From Spirochaetaceae bacterium UBA4077 (GTDB taxonomy: Bacteria > Spirochaetota > Spirochaetia > Treponematales > Rectinemataceae), in assembly GCA_002383375.1 (NCBI GenBank), contig DFYR01000005.1, forward strand, positions 13,930 through 45,048: a stretch of 31,119 bases of DNA. Reading direction: 5' to 3'. The notes beneath the pieces are model-generated. The model had not been told where the DNA came from. It saw only the letters and a program-made list of their open reading frames with translations, and ran no database searches. Below, one piece after another: positions 21,074 to 28,533 of this stretch. A program made the position numbers and the translations under genes. The stretch's first letter is position 1, and each line of letters begins with the position of its first letter.

Positions 21074-23086
21074 ATGATTCCCCTTTATTCCCTGGTGCTC
21101 TATAAGCGCTCTGTCTATCGTGTCGTCTTATTCAGCGACGGTAAGCTCATCGTAGAGAATGAGACCGGGGAACAGAAAAAGCTGCGGGAAAAGGACCTTC
21201 ACCTAGTCCATCCAGGCCCTATTAATAAGATTCCCCAAATTCTGGACTCTGGCGATTTTGAAACGGCCCATGCAATGTTGATGTCCGAAGATCAGGACTC
21301 GCCCCTGCCCGTGAGCTGGAAGGAGCTCTCGGATCTAGTTTTTGGAGAATACTCTGTCCAGGCCGCCCTTTCCTGCCTGAAAGAGGTACTGGAAGAACGG
21401 TTTTTTATCCTAGGTGAAACCGGTCCGCTCGCCCTCACTTTTGCTGAGATCGAAAAGGCTCGAAAAAAAGAAGCGGAACGGCAAAATTCCGAAAACCGCC
21501 GAAGTGCTTTTATAAGCGCCTTCAAGGCGGCTAAGTCTAACCAGTCCGGCCCCCTCGAGCGCAGCCAGAATAACGCATCCTATATAGCCGAGCTCGAGGC
21601 ATACGCCCTGGGAAGGCAGGAGCGCTGCCTCATCGCCCCTTCCCTGGGGATTGCCGAAACCCTCGAGTCGGTGCACAAAGCCCTCATCGACTGCGGACTC
21701 TGGGAACCTTCTTTCAATCCATGGCCGCTCAGGGCTAAAGCTCTCCTCTACCCGCCCCGCCTCGACTTCCCCACCCAGGAAATGGAACCGGCGGCACTTC
21801 AACGCAAGGATCTCCGGTCCCTTCGCTCCCTGGCCATCGATAATGCCTGGTCCACGGATCCGGACGATGCCATAGGCTTCGATGGCAGTTATGTCTGGAT
21901 TCATGTCGCCGATCCGGCAGCCTTCTTCGGCCCTGATTCGGAGATCGACAAGGAAGCCCTTGCCCGGGGAGCTACCCTCTATCTGCCCGAGCGGACTATC
22001 CCCATGCTTCCTCACCAGGCAGTCGAGCGTGCAGGCCTGGGACTGGCTGAGGAATCCATTGCGCTATCCTTCCGGGTACGGGTTTCCGATGAGGGGTTTA
22101 TACAGGAAACGACAGTGTTCCCAAGTCTGGTAAAGGTCGAACGACTCTCGTACGAATCCGCGGACGATCTGCTGGCAGCCGGAGACGAACTTCTAGTCTC
22201 CCTGGACCGGATCGCCCGGCTACGGCACAGACGTCGCTGCGCCAATGGAGCTGTCGATATTGACTTGCCCGAGACGAGCATCCGCGTCAACGACGCCCAG
22301 GTTAGGTTTCTCGAAATAAATCCCACAAGATCATCGTCAATTGTACGGGAACTCATGCTACTGGCAGGCGAAGCCGCAGGCCGCTGGGCTAAGGAGCGGA
22401 ACCTGCCCTTCGTCTATTCCAGCCAGGAAGCCCCCCAGCTGCCTGCATCACTCAGCCTATGCAACAGCGACGACAATGTTGAGGACAGTACCGGTGAAGA
22501 CCATAGGTCCGGCGCCGGAGAAGGTACAAATCGCGGCCATGCTGCCTTGTCCTTTGCCGAGCAGTACAGGCGCCGCAAAGGCATGAAAGCGAGCATTACG
22601 GGCACCGAAGCCCTGGCTCACCAAGGCTTAGGCCTGCCTTTTTACAGCCAGGTGACAAGCCCGTTGCGCCGTTACCAGGACCTCTTGACCCATTACCAGA
22701 TCAGGGCATGGCTGGCTGCCGAGCAGGATTCGGGCGAGAGCGGAAAAAACCAAAGCTATCCCCTGCTCTCGGCCGACGAGATTTCTCGGCGCTGCATTCT
22801 TGCAAGCCAGGCTTCCGCGGCTACCCGGCAGGCAGAGCGCGATTCAAGGCTCCATTGGACAATCTGGCACTTGGCGAACCATCCCGGCCTGCAGGTAAAA
22901 GCCATCGTACTCGAATCCAGGGAGCGGGACGTATGGGTAACAATTCCCGAATTGGGATTGGAATGCTCAATTGGAAACCGTCCCGCCCTCGAGCCAGATC
23001 AATGGATCGAGCTAACTTCCCAGCGCGCCTACCTGCCTGCTCTCGAGTTCAGTTTCGAGCGAAGCAAGACGATTCCCATGAATTAA
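21074..23086 (+). CDS. RNB-family 3'-5' exoribonuclease (cyanobacterial/plastid RNase II-like)
   Basis: This hydrolytic exoribonuclease has 670 residues. The N-terminus (1-50) is a small beta domain, followed at about 78-115 by a winged-helix-like PVSWKELSDLVFGEYS segment. This layout resembles cyanobacterial and plastid RNase II-like proteins rather than E. coli RNase R with cold-shock domains. The RNB core begins near 245; SLAIDNAWSTDPDDAIGFDG carries the four metal-binding Asp (256, 262, 264, 265), and FYSQVTSPLRRYQDLLTH contains the conserved Arg. A Ser/Asp/Gly-rich insertion lies at about 463-490. A short S1-like beta segment closes the protein. ATG 21074 has only a weak ribosome binding site. 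The cyclase-like gene follows within 6-24 bases. Confidence 0.9.
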   Translation: MIPLYSLVLYKRSVYRVVLFSDGKLIVENETGEQKKLREKDLHLVHPGPINKIPQILDSGDFETAHAMLMSEDQDSPLPVSWKELSDLVFGEYSVQAALSCLKEVLEERFFILGETGPLALTFAEIEKARKKEAERQNSENRRSAFISAFKAAKSNQSGPLERSQNNASYIAELEAYALGRQERCLIAPSLGIAETLESVHKALIDCGLWEPSFNPWPLRAKALLYPPRLDFPTQEMEPAALQRKDLRSLRSLAIDNAWSTDPDDAIGFDGSYVWIHVADPAAFFGPDSEIDKEALARGATLYLPERTIPMLPHQAVERAGLGLAEESIALSFRVRVSDEGFIQETTVFPSLVKVERLSYESADDLLAAGDELLVSLDRIARLRHRRRCANGAVDIDLPETSIRVNDAQVRFLEINPTRSSSIVRELMLLAGEAAGRWAKERNLPFVYSSQEAPQLPASLSLCNSDDNVEDSTGEDHRSGAGEGTNRGHAALSFAEQYRRRKGMKASITGTEALAHQGLGLPFYSQVTSPLRRYQDLLTHYQIRAWLAAEQDSGESGKNQSYPLLSADEISRRCILASQASAATRQAERDSRLHWTIWHLANHPGLQVKAIVLESRERDVWVTIPELGLECSIGNRPALEPDQWIELTSQRAYLPALEFSFERSKTIPMN

Positions 23087-23110
23087 AAAGCTTTGTGCCG
23101 ATTGACCTCG

Positions 23111-25411
23111 ATGGCCGCTATACCTATGCTTGACAGAAGTACTATGGAAGCCAGTCGATTGCGCCTTTCAGCCGTCCTCTCCCTGGAATTGCCAGCCCTG
23201 GGTATTTCCGGCCCAGCCAGTGATTCCTCCAGGCTCCTGGAAGAAAGCAAAAATGTCGTAAACCGAATAATTGTCAAAAGACGGGGAGAGCTCGTCCGCG
23301 CCATCGGCGATAGTTTTCTTGCGGTTTTCGAAAACTGTAAGGACGCGGTGGACGCAGCGCTGGCCATCGCCGATTCGCTTGGCGTCCTGACTCGGACTCT
23401 TTCGGTGCAGCCTGGCCTTCTGTCACCCCGTATGGGGATCCATGTTGGCGACGTGGCATTTTATGAAAAAAGCGTTTTCGGTCCCACCGTCGATAATGCC
23501 GAAATCCTAAGATCTGCGGTGCAGGCAGGCGAACTCTGCGTATCCGGCGAAGTGCTATCCCTGCTGGGACCTCGCAGCGATATCGAAGCCCTCCCCTTAA
23601 CCGACAGGGTTCAGAACAGCCTGCCCCTTGGCAGCAGCGGATATCTGCTGACAAAGGTCGAAAAGCCTGCGATCAGACCAGCAGCCGCACAGGCAAATCC
23701 ATCTCAGCCTGGCACAAATTCCGAAAAGGCTCCCAGTCTTGACCAGATCCGCAGGGCGATACTCGACGAGATCAAGAGGCGCGGCAGGCGGCTGAGCGTC
23801 GACGAAGCCAGATCTCAATTTGGCTGGTACGGTGTAGAAGCTACCGAGGTTATCGCCTCCCTCGCCGACGCGGGAATCCTGACGAGCAGACGGAAAATCC
23901 CTGAAGGCCAACCTTACGATCAGGAAAGCGCAGGCCGCCCGAAGTTCGCAGCCGGAGCCGGCTATTCGGAAACCGCTGGCAGCTCCTTGAGGCGTTCTTC
24001 ATCCACGGCGTCCAGCACAGGATCGGACATCGCGAGTGAAATCGGCCGCAGCATCGAATCGGCGGTCCACGCCATCGTGGCGGAGATCGAACGCTCTGTC
24101 GAGAACAAGGCGAAGCATCAGCCTCATCCGAAAAATAACCGGCAGAAGGGTTCGTATACTGACTTTGAGGAATCTCTAAACAAGCCCTTGGTCGCCGACA
24201 ACGATAGTTCGAAAGTCCCCAGGCAGCGTTCCAAACGTCAGAGAACGAGCAACTCCAAGTCACTTTCCACCAGCGCTTTCGAACGATACAGAAAAGAAAT
24301 AAGCACCAAGGCCGAAAAACAGAAAAAAGGCCTCGCTGGCAGCATAATTTCTTTTGCGGTCACCAACGCCGCGCTCTGGTACATAAACATGAACATCGCC
24401 ACCGGTTTCGCTTGGGCGCCTATCGTCAGCACCTTCTGGGGATTTGGCGTCATCGAATCCATCTTTTCCGCCCGACGCCTGAGTCATCAAGCCAGGGAGA
24501 CCGAAGCTCTTCCCGATCTGGACGAAACCCAGACCAAGGAACTCAAGGAGATACACAAGGCCAGAACCTCCATCGGTAGCCACTTCTTCAGCACCCTCTC
24601 CGTCTCTGCAGGACTCACCGCCATCAACATGGCCACTCAAAGTGCCGACCCCTGGCACCTTATACCTATCAGCATTTTATCGGTTATTTTTGTGATCCAT
24701 TTTCTCTCGTACATCTCCACTGGCCCCCGTAAGGCGCGCCAGTTTTTTGCTAAGCGCGGACTGCGCCGCAATAAAAAAAGCCTCGAAGAAGCCCGACAAA
24801 AACGTAAAGCCAAGACCACCGAGCTGGGAACCTACGCCGATCTGTATCAAAACGCCGAAGAATCCGCAGCGGAGATCGAGACAGCTCTGGAGGATTTTGC
24901 TCCCGAGTTCAAACAGGAAATGCAGCCCCAACTCAAGGACTACCTAGGCCAGGTTCTACTTTTAGCCAAGACCGCCAACGAACTGGACGGGATTATCGGC
25001 GACATTCCCGTTGAAGCCCTTAAAAAAGACAAAGCCGAACTCAAGACAAAGCTGGATAAAGCCAGCCCCTCGCTAAGAGTGGAATACGAAGACTCGATCA
25101 GGGAAGTGGAAACCCAGGAAGAATCCTTCAAAGCCCTGGTGGAGCAGCGCGAACTCATCGACTTACGACTTCGCTCCTCGGTCAATCAGATTCAACAGCT
25201 GCGTCTCGATCTGGCCAAGGCCAAGGCGGCGGACAAGGAGCGGGAAGCCTTGCTGCCAGAATCTCTCATTTCCTCGGTGCGAAGCCGTTCCGAGGAACTC
25301 TCCAATTACATAGAGGACTTGAAAAAGGGGCATCTGGAAGCCTTGGCCGACCCCTTCGAGGAACTGGAAAGAGCCCAAGAAAAACACCAAGCGGCAGAAA
25401 AGCCCTCTTAG
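23111..25411 (+). CDS. Multidomain membrane protein: degenerate class III cyclase domain, two 2TM-like modules, coiled coil
   Basis: Numbered from a possible TTG at 23093, residues 24-190 match a class III nucleotide cyclase domain: GELVRAIGDSFLAVF, RMGIHVGDV, and FGPTVDNAEILRSAVQAGELCVSGEV. The first metal Asp position reads LSLEL instead of F-x-DI, and the Asn/Arg pair of the VN-x-AAR motif is not conserved, so catalysis is doubtful. Residues 215-265 resemble a winged helix. A Ser-rich linker follows. Residues 395-460 and 485-540 each contain two hydrophobic helices in a 2TM-domain style. Residues 555-770 are long charged coiled coil. The start is unclear: TTG 23093, ATG 23111, 23126 or 23144. 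It follows the RNase gene closely and overlaps the convergent deacetylase stop by 4 nt. Confidence 0.75.
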   Translation: MAAIPMLDRSTMEASRLRLSAVLSLELPALGISGPASDSSRLLEESKNVVNRIIVKRRGELVRAIGDSFLAVFENCKDAVDAALAIADSLGVLTRTLSVQPGLLSPRMGIHVGDVAFYEKSVFGPTVDNAEILRSAVQAGELCVSGEVLSLLGPRSDIEALPLTDRVQNSLPLGSSGYLLTKVEKPAIRPAAAQANPSQPGTNSEKAPSLDQIRRAILDEIKRRGRRLSVDEARSQFGWYGVEATEVIASLADAGILTSRRKIPEGQPYDQESAGRPKFAAGAGYSETAGSSLRRSSSTASSTGSDIASEIGRSIESAVHAIVAEIERSVENKAKHQPHPKNNRQKGSYTDFEESLNKPLVADNDSSKVPRQRSKRQRTSNSKSLSTSAFERYRKEISTKAEKQKKGLAGSIISFAVTNAALWYINMNIATGFAWAPIVSTFWGFGVIESIFSARRLSHQARETEALPDLDETQTKELKEIHKARTSIGSHFFSTLSVSAGLTAINMATQSADPWHLIPISILSVIFVIHFLSYISTGPRKARQFFAKRGLRRNKKSLEEARQKRKAKTTELGTYADLYQNAEESAAEIETALEDFAPEFKQEMQPQLKDYLGQVLLLAKTANELDGIIGDIPVEALKKDKAELKTKLDKASPSLRVEYEDSIREVETQEESFKALVEQRELIDLRLRSSVNQIQQLRLDLAKAKAADKEREALLPESLISSVRSRSEELSNYIEDLKKGHLEALADPFEELERAQEKHQAAEKPS

Positions 25412-26370
25412 CGGCCGACTATCCTCCAGACATCGGCCATGGACTTGTCTGTACTTGAATTGTCTATGTAAATGCCCGGCAGACGGTAATTCTTCAGCGT
25501 CGATATTAGCGGCGCCAACCTGTCGGAACTCCGCAGTGCCTTGTAGCCCATATCAAAGGCGAGCTTCTCAATATCCTTTCTCCCGGCTCCGGAGCCGTAA
25601 GGCAAGGCGAAAACGTCCACCGGAAAACCAACCTGCTCTTCGATTATGCGCTTGGATTCGGAGAATTCTAAAAATAATGTATTCGCGTCCACATCGCCCA
25701 ATGCAAGGTGATTGACCCCGTGGGAGCCAATTGTAAATAGACGCTCTCCCGCCTTGTTGCGATACGCTGCCATTTCGCGTATCTGAGCCCAGTTCATGTA
25801 CCCCACCTGCCCCACCGAGCCTGTGATGATAAAGAAGCTAGCTTTGATGTCGTACTGCATGAGCAAAGGATAGGCGATGCCGTACATTGAAAGGTCCCCG
25901 TCGTCGAAGGTGATGATCGCAGCATCGTGGTTCAGCTCCTGTTCACCCCGCTGAATGGCCTGCAGCTGGTCGAAATCGATAATCTCAAAGCGTTTTCGTA
26001 TAAACGCCAAATCGTGCTCAAAGTTAAAGATATCTCTGTTGTACTCCCCTCCAGTTCTTCCGTAGACGAGGTTGTGGTACATGAGAATGATGAGCTTGGG
26101 TTTGTCCCTCAGGGGCAAATCTTGTGTCAGAAGCTGATCACCCGATACTGTTATCGCCTTTAGCCCAGTGCTCGCAGTTGCCTCGCTCCAGTACCGCACG
26201 CTCTCGCTATGATCTATAGACGTACTGCTTCCCGTAGCACAGGACCAAAGCAGGCTCAGCACCGTTGAAGCAAAAAAGACCAGCAGCGCTCGGCCGCTGG
26301 GCCAAAAGCCTGCCGACACCCCTCTGCTGTGTCTGACGCTAAAAATTCTTGGAAAGCCCAGTAGCTTCAT
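25408..26370 (-). CDS. Polysaccharide deacetylase family protein (CE4), probable lipoprotein
   Basis: CE4 enzymes remove N- or O-acetyl groups from polysaccharides such as peptidoglycan, chitin or exopolysaccharide. The 320-residue protein has KLIILMYHNL, the TFDDGD metal motif, SHGVNHLAL (both metal histidines), and ALPYGSGAG in place of the usual RxPYG block. The N-terminus has a basic region and a hydrophobic segment (28-43) ending LLWSC, so Cys44 may be lipidated, although Trp at -2 is unusual. It is predicted to act outside the cytoplasm. The ATG at 26370 has CAGGG about seven bases upstream. It is divergent from eda. Confidence 0.9.
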   Translation of the reverse strand: MKLLGFPRIFSVRHSRGVSAGFWPSGRALLVFFASTVLSLLWSCATGSSTSIDHSESVRYWSEATASTGLKAITVSGDQLLTQDLPLRDKPKLIILMYHNLVYGRTGGEYNRDIFNFEHDLAFIRKRFEIIDFDQLQAIQRGEQELNHDAAIITFDDGDLSMYGIAYPLLMQYDIKASFFIITGSVGQVGYMNWAQIREMAAYRNKAGERLFTIGSHGVNHLALGDVDANTLFLEFSESKRIIEEQVGFPVDVFALPYGSGAGRKDIEKLAFDMGYKALRSSDRLAPLISTLKNYRLPGIYIDNSSTDKSMADVWRIVGR

Positions 26371-26374
26371 GTCT

Positions 26375-26403
26375 TTGCCCTGCTTTTTAGTAAATGATAT
26401 GCT
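26375..26403 (+). promoter_or_regulatory. Possible promoter of eda
   Basis: TTGCCC (26375-26380), a 17-base spacer and TATGCT (26398-26403) make a moderate promoter. The start would be around 26410, with a leader of about 48 bases containing the palindrome at 26431-26440. Confidence 0.4.
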
Positions 26404-26430
26404 ACGATATCACTTCCCGTTATTTCGAAG

Positions 26431-26440
26431 GAAGCGCTTC
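26431..26440. promoter_or_regulatory. LacI/GalR-type palindrome upstream of eda
   Basis: GAAGCGCTTC is a perfect 10-base palindrome with a central CG, typical of LacI-family operators. It lies between the predicted start point and the AAAGGAGG ribosome binding site of eda. The same 10-mer also occurs inside pyrK (1673-1682), so chance cannot be excluded. Confidence 0.4.
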
Positions 26441-26457
26441 ATAAAGGAGGATGAGCC

Positions 26458-27108
26458 ATGAGCGATGTGTTTTCTACTATCAAATCGATCGGCATAGTGC
26501 CGGTTATAAAACTTGAAAATCCCAAAGACTCGCTTCTATTAGGAAAAGCCCTTGTGGAGGGCGGACTTCTGGCGGCTGAAGTAACCTTCAGGACCAAATC
26601 AGCGGCTGAATCGATCGCTCTTTTAAAAAAAGAATTTCCCTCCCTGGCCACCGGGGCGGGCACGGTGCTGACCATCGAGCAAGCCGAAGCGGCCATCGCC
26701 GCAGGCGCCTCGTATATCGTCACACCGGGCTTCAATCCGAGGATCGTCGATTTCTGTCTGGCCAAAGGAATGCCGGTCATGCCTGGCATCAACTCGCCCA
26801 GTCAGGTCGAGCAAGGCCTGGAGCGGGGCCTGAAACTGCTCAAATTCTTCCCGGCCGAGGTCTCCGGGGGCGTCAAGATGCTCAAAGCCCTCCACGGCCC
26901 CTACGCGGAAGTATCCTTCGTTCCTACCGGCGGAATCGACGCGTCCAATGTGGAATCCTACCTTCAGCTGCCCTACGTCGCCGCCATAGGCGGCTCCTGG
27001 ATGGTCAAAGAGGATCTTATCGCCTCCGGCAACTACCAGAAGATCACTTCCCTCTGCGCCGAGGCAGTCACTTTGGTCAGGCGCGTGCGGGGACCGAAGC
27101 TGGCGTAA
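26458..27108 (+). CDS. eda: KDPG/KHG aldolase
   Basis: Eda splits 2-keto-3-deoxy-6-phosphogluconate into pyruvate and glyceraldehyde-3-phosphate in the Entner-Doudoroff and hexuronate pathways. The 216-residue protein has IGIVPVIKLEN, catalytic Glu41 in AAEVTFRT, GAGTVLT, SYIVTPGFNPRIVDFC, Schiff-base Lys129 in LKLLKFFPAE, VPTGGID and the terminal AIGGSWMV phosphate-binding motif. ATG 26458 has an excellent AAAGGAGG. No edd, kdgK or uronate genes are in the window, so which pathway it serves is open. A hairpin terminator follows at 27127. Confidence 0.95.
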   Translation: MSDVFSTIKSIGIVPVIKLENPKDSLLLGKALVEGGLLAAEVTFRTKSAAESIALLKKEFPSLATGAGTVLTIEQAEAAIAAGASYIVTPGFNPRIVDFCLAKGMPVMPGINSPSQVEQGLERGLKLLKFFPAEVSGGVKMLKALHGPYAEVSFVPTGGIDASNVESYLQLPYVAAIGGSWMVKEDLIASGNYQKITSLCAEAVTLVRRVRGPKLA

Positions 27109-27126
27109 ATCTCTTCCCGATAAAAC

Positions 27127-27156
27127 GCCCAAGGCAAGACAACGCCTGCCTTGGGC
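27127..27156. terminator. Bidirectional terminator between eda and the P1 peptidase gene
   Basis: GCCCAAGGCA (27127-27136) pairs with TGCCTTGGGC (27147-27156). On the plus strand ATTTATTTAAT follows; on the minus strand GTTTTATCG follows. It serves the two convergent genes on either side. Confidence 0.88.
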
Positions 27157-27181
27157 ATTTATTTAATAATTATAACAGTTT

Positions 27182-28321
27182 TTACTTGGCAAAAGCCCCG
27201 GGATACTTGTCCCTGTAGCTGGCCGTGGTGCCCACGGTTTCGGCATTCAACATGGCGTGAACGATGGCCCTGGCCAGGGTGTCGGCCGCGGCGGCGCCCA
27301 GCATGCTGACGTTGGCCGAGGTGTTGCCCCAGACGGCCTTCTGCTTGAGGGTGTCCAAATCGAGCATTCCCGTGCCCAAAACGAAAATCGTGTCGCCATC
27401 GAACATGGTATGGGAGGGGCGGATTGCCCGAGCCATGCCGTCGTGGGCCATTTCGGCGATTTTCTGGGCCTGGGCCTTGGTGAGCTTCACGTTGGTGGCG
27501 ATACAGGCGATGGTGGTGTTCTTGGAAGCTTCCATGGTGTCCAGGAATGCCAGTTCGAAGCCGTCCTTGGCCAGGGCATTAGCGAAGGGGCGCTTTAAGC
27601 CGCCGAACTCATTACCCACTTCCAGGAAAGCTGCATAGAACTCGCCGGTAGCCTGGTTGACCGTGGAACCACCGGCGTTGACCGCTACAATGGCTCCGAC
27701 CATGACGCCATCCCCCAGGTCCTGGCTGGCCGTGCCGAGGCCGCCCTTGAGGCCACCGCCGACGGCTCCGGCGCCCGCGCCCACGTTGCCCATTTCCACA
27801 GGACCGGCACTGGCGGCTTCGCAAGCCAGATAACCGAAGCTGGCATTAGGCCGATCGGTAAAATCCCTGCCGAACCTGCCCGGATCAAAGAGTACCGCAG
27901 CGGGAACAATCGGGACTACCTTTCCACCCCCTACAGCCCATCCCCTGTTATTCTCTTCGAGCCATTTCATGACACCGTCGGCAGCTGCCAGACCATAGGC
28001 TGAACCGCCAGTGAGGACTACCGCGTCCACCTTGTCCACCATGTCGATGGGGCGTAAAAGGTCGGTTTCTCTGCTTCCCGGAGCCGAGCCGCGCACATCT
28101 ACACCACCCACCGCCCCTTGGGGCGCCAGAATGACCGTTGTCCCAGTGAAGTTTCTCTCGAAACTGCCTACCTGGATCCCCGGTACATCGGTGATGGCGT
28201 TCATCGGACCGGTTTTCACCACTGGGACGACAGGTTTTGCGGGCGCGATGGTCTGAGCTCCAACCGCCATACCCAAGGCAGCAATTAAAACCATAACGGC
28301 TGTACAGGTTTTCCAAAACAT
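27182..28321 (-). CDS. Secreted P1/DmpA-family (S58) peptidase
   Basis: This N-terminal-nucleophile-type hydrolase family includes L-aminopeptidase/D-esterase DmpA and beta-aminopeptidases. The 379-residue protein begins with a signal peptide (MFWKTCTAVMVLIAALGMAVGAQ). It then shows the family blocks NAITDVPGIQVG, GGVDVRGSAPGSRETDLL, VLTGGSAYGLAAADGVMKWLEE, VPIVPAAVLFDPGRFG and VGAIVAVNAGGS. Family members are usually autocleaved into two chains; I do not assign the nucleophile. Export is a notable feature. The start is ATG 28321 with AAGGAGG five bases upstream; an in-frame upstream extension to 28453 lacks a signal sequence and ribosome binding site. The 212-base gap to the divergent caspase gene contains a GAGTATACTC palindrome (28434-28443). 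Confidence 0.9.
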   Translation of the reverse strand: MFWKTCTAVMVLIAALGMAVGAQTIAPAKPVVPVVKTGPMNAITDVPGIQVGSFERNFTGTTVILAPQGAVGGVDVRGSAPGSRETDLLRPIDMVDKVDAVVLTGGSAYGLAAADGVMKWLEENNRGWAVGGGKVVPIVPAAVLFDPGRFGRDFTDRPNASFGYLACEAASAGPVEMGNVGAGAGAVGGGLKGGLGTASQDLGDGVMVGAIVAVNAGGSTVNQATGEFYAAFLEVGNEFGGLKRPFANALAKDGFELAFLDTMEASKNTTIACIATNVKLTKAQAQKIAEMAHDGMARAIRPSHTMFDGDTIFVLGTGMLDLDTLKQKAVWGNTSANVSMLGAAAADTLARAIVHAMLNAETVGTTASYRDKYPGAFAK

Positions 28322-28533
28322 TGGTTCCTCCTTTCTGGTGGGTTTAGATTTAGAAGGAATCGGAACAGAGAGCCTAAGATGCGACACTTGATGAAATCCT
28401 TTTTCGCCCAAGTCCCGACTCGCTCCGCCCAATGAGTATACTCTACACTCCATTTTAATCAGAATAAAGCCAAGTATCCAACCTTCCCCTACGCTCCAGA
28501 CAATATGGATTCAAGATTGCGCCTTGAGGATTC

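Noticed and set aside
28322..28453. N-terminal extension of the P1 peptidase
   Set aside because: The segment is not hydrophobic and precedes a clear signal peptide with its own AAGGAGG ribosome binding site.
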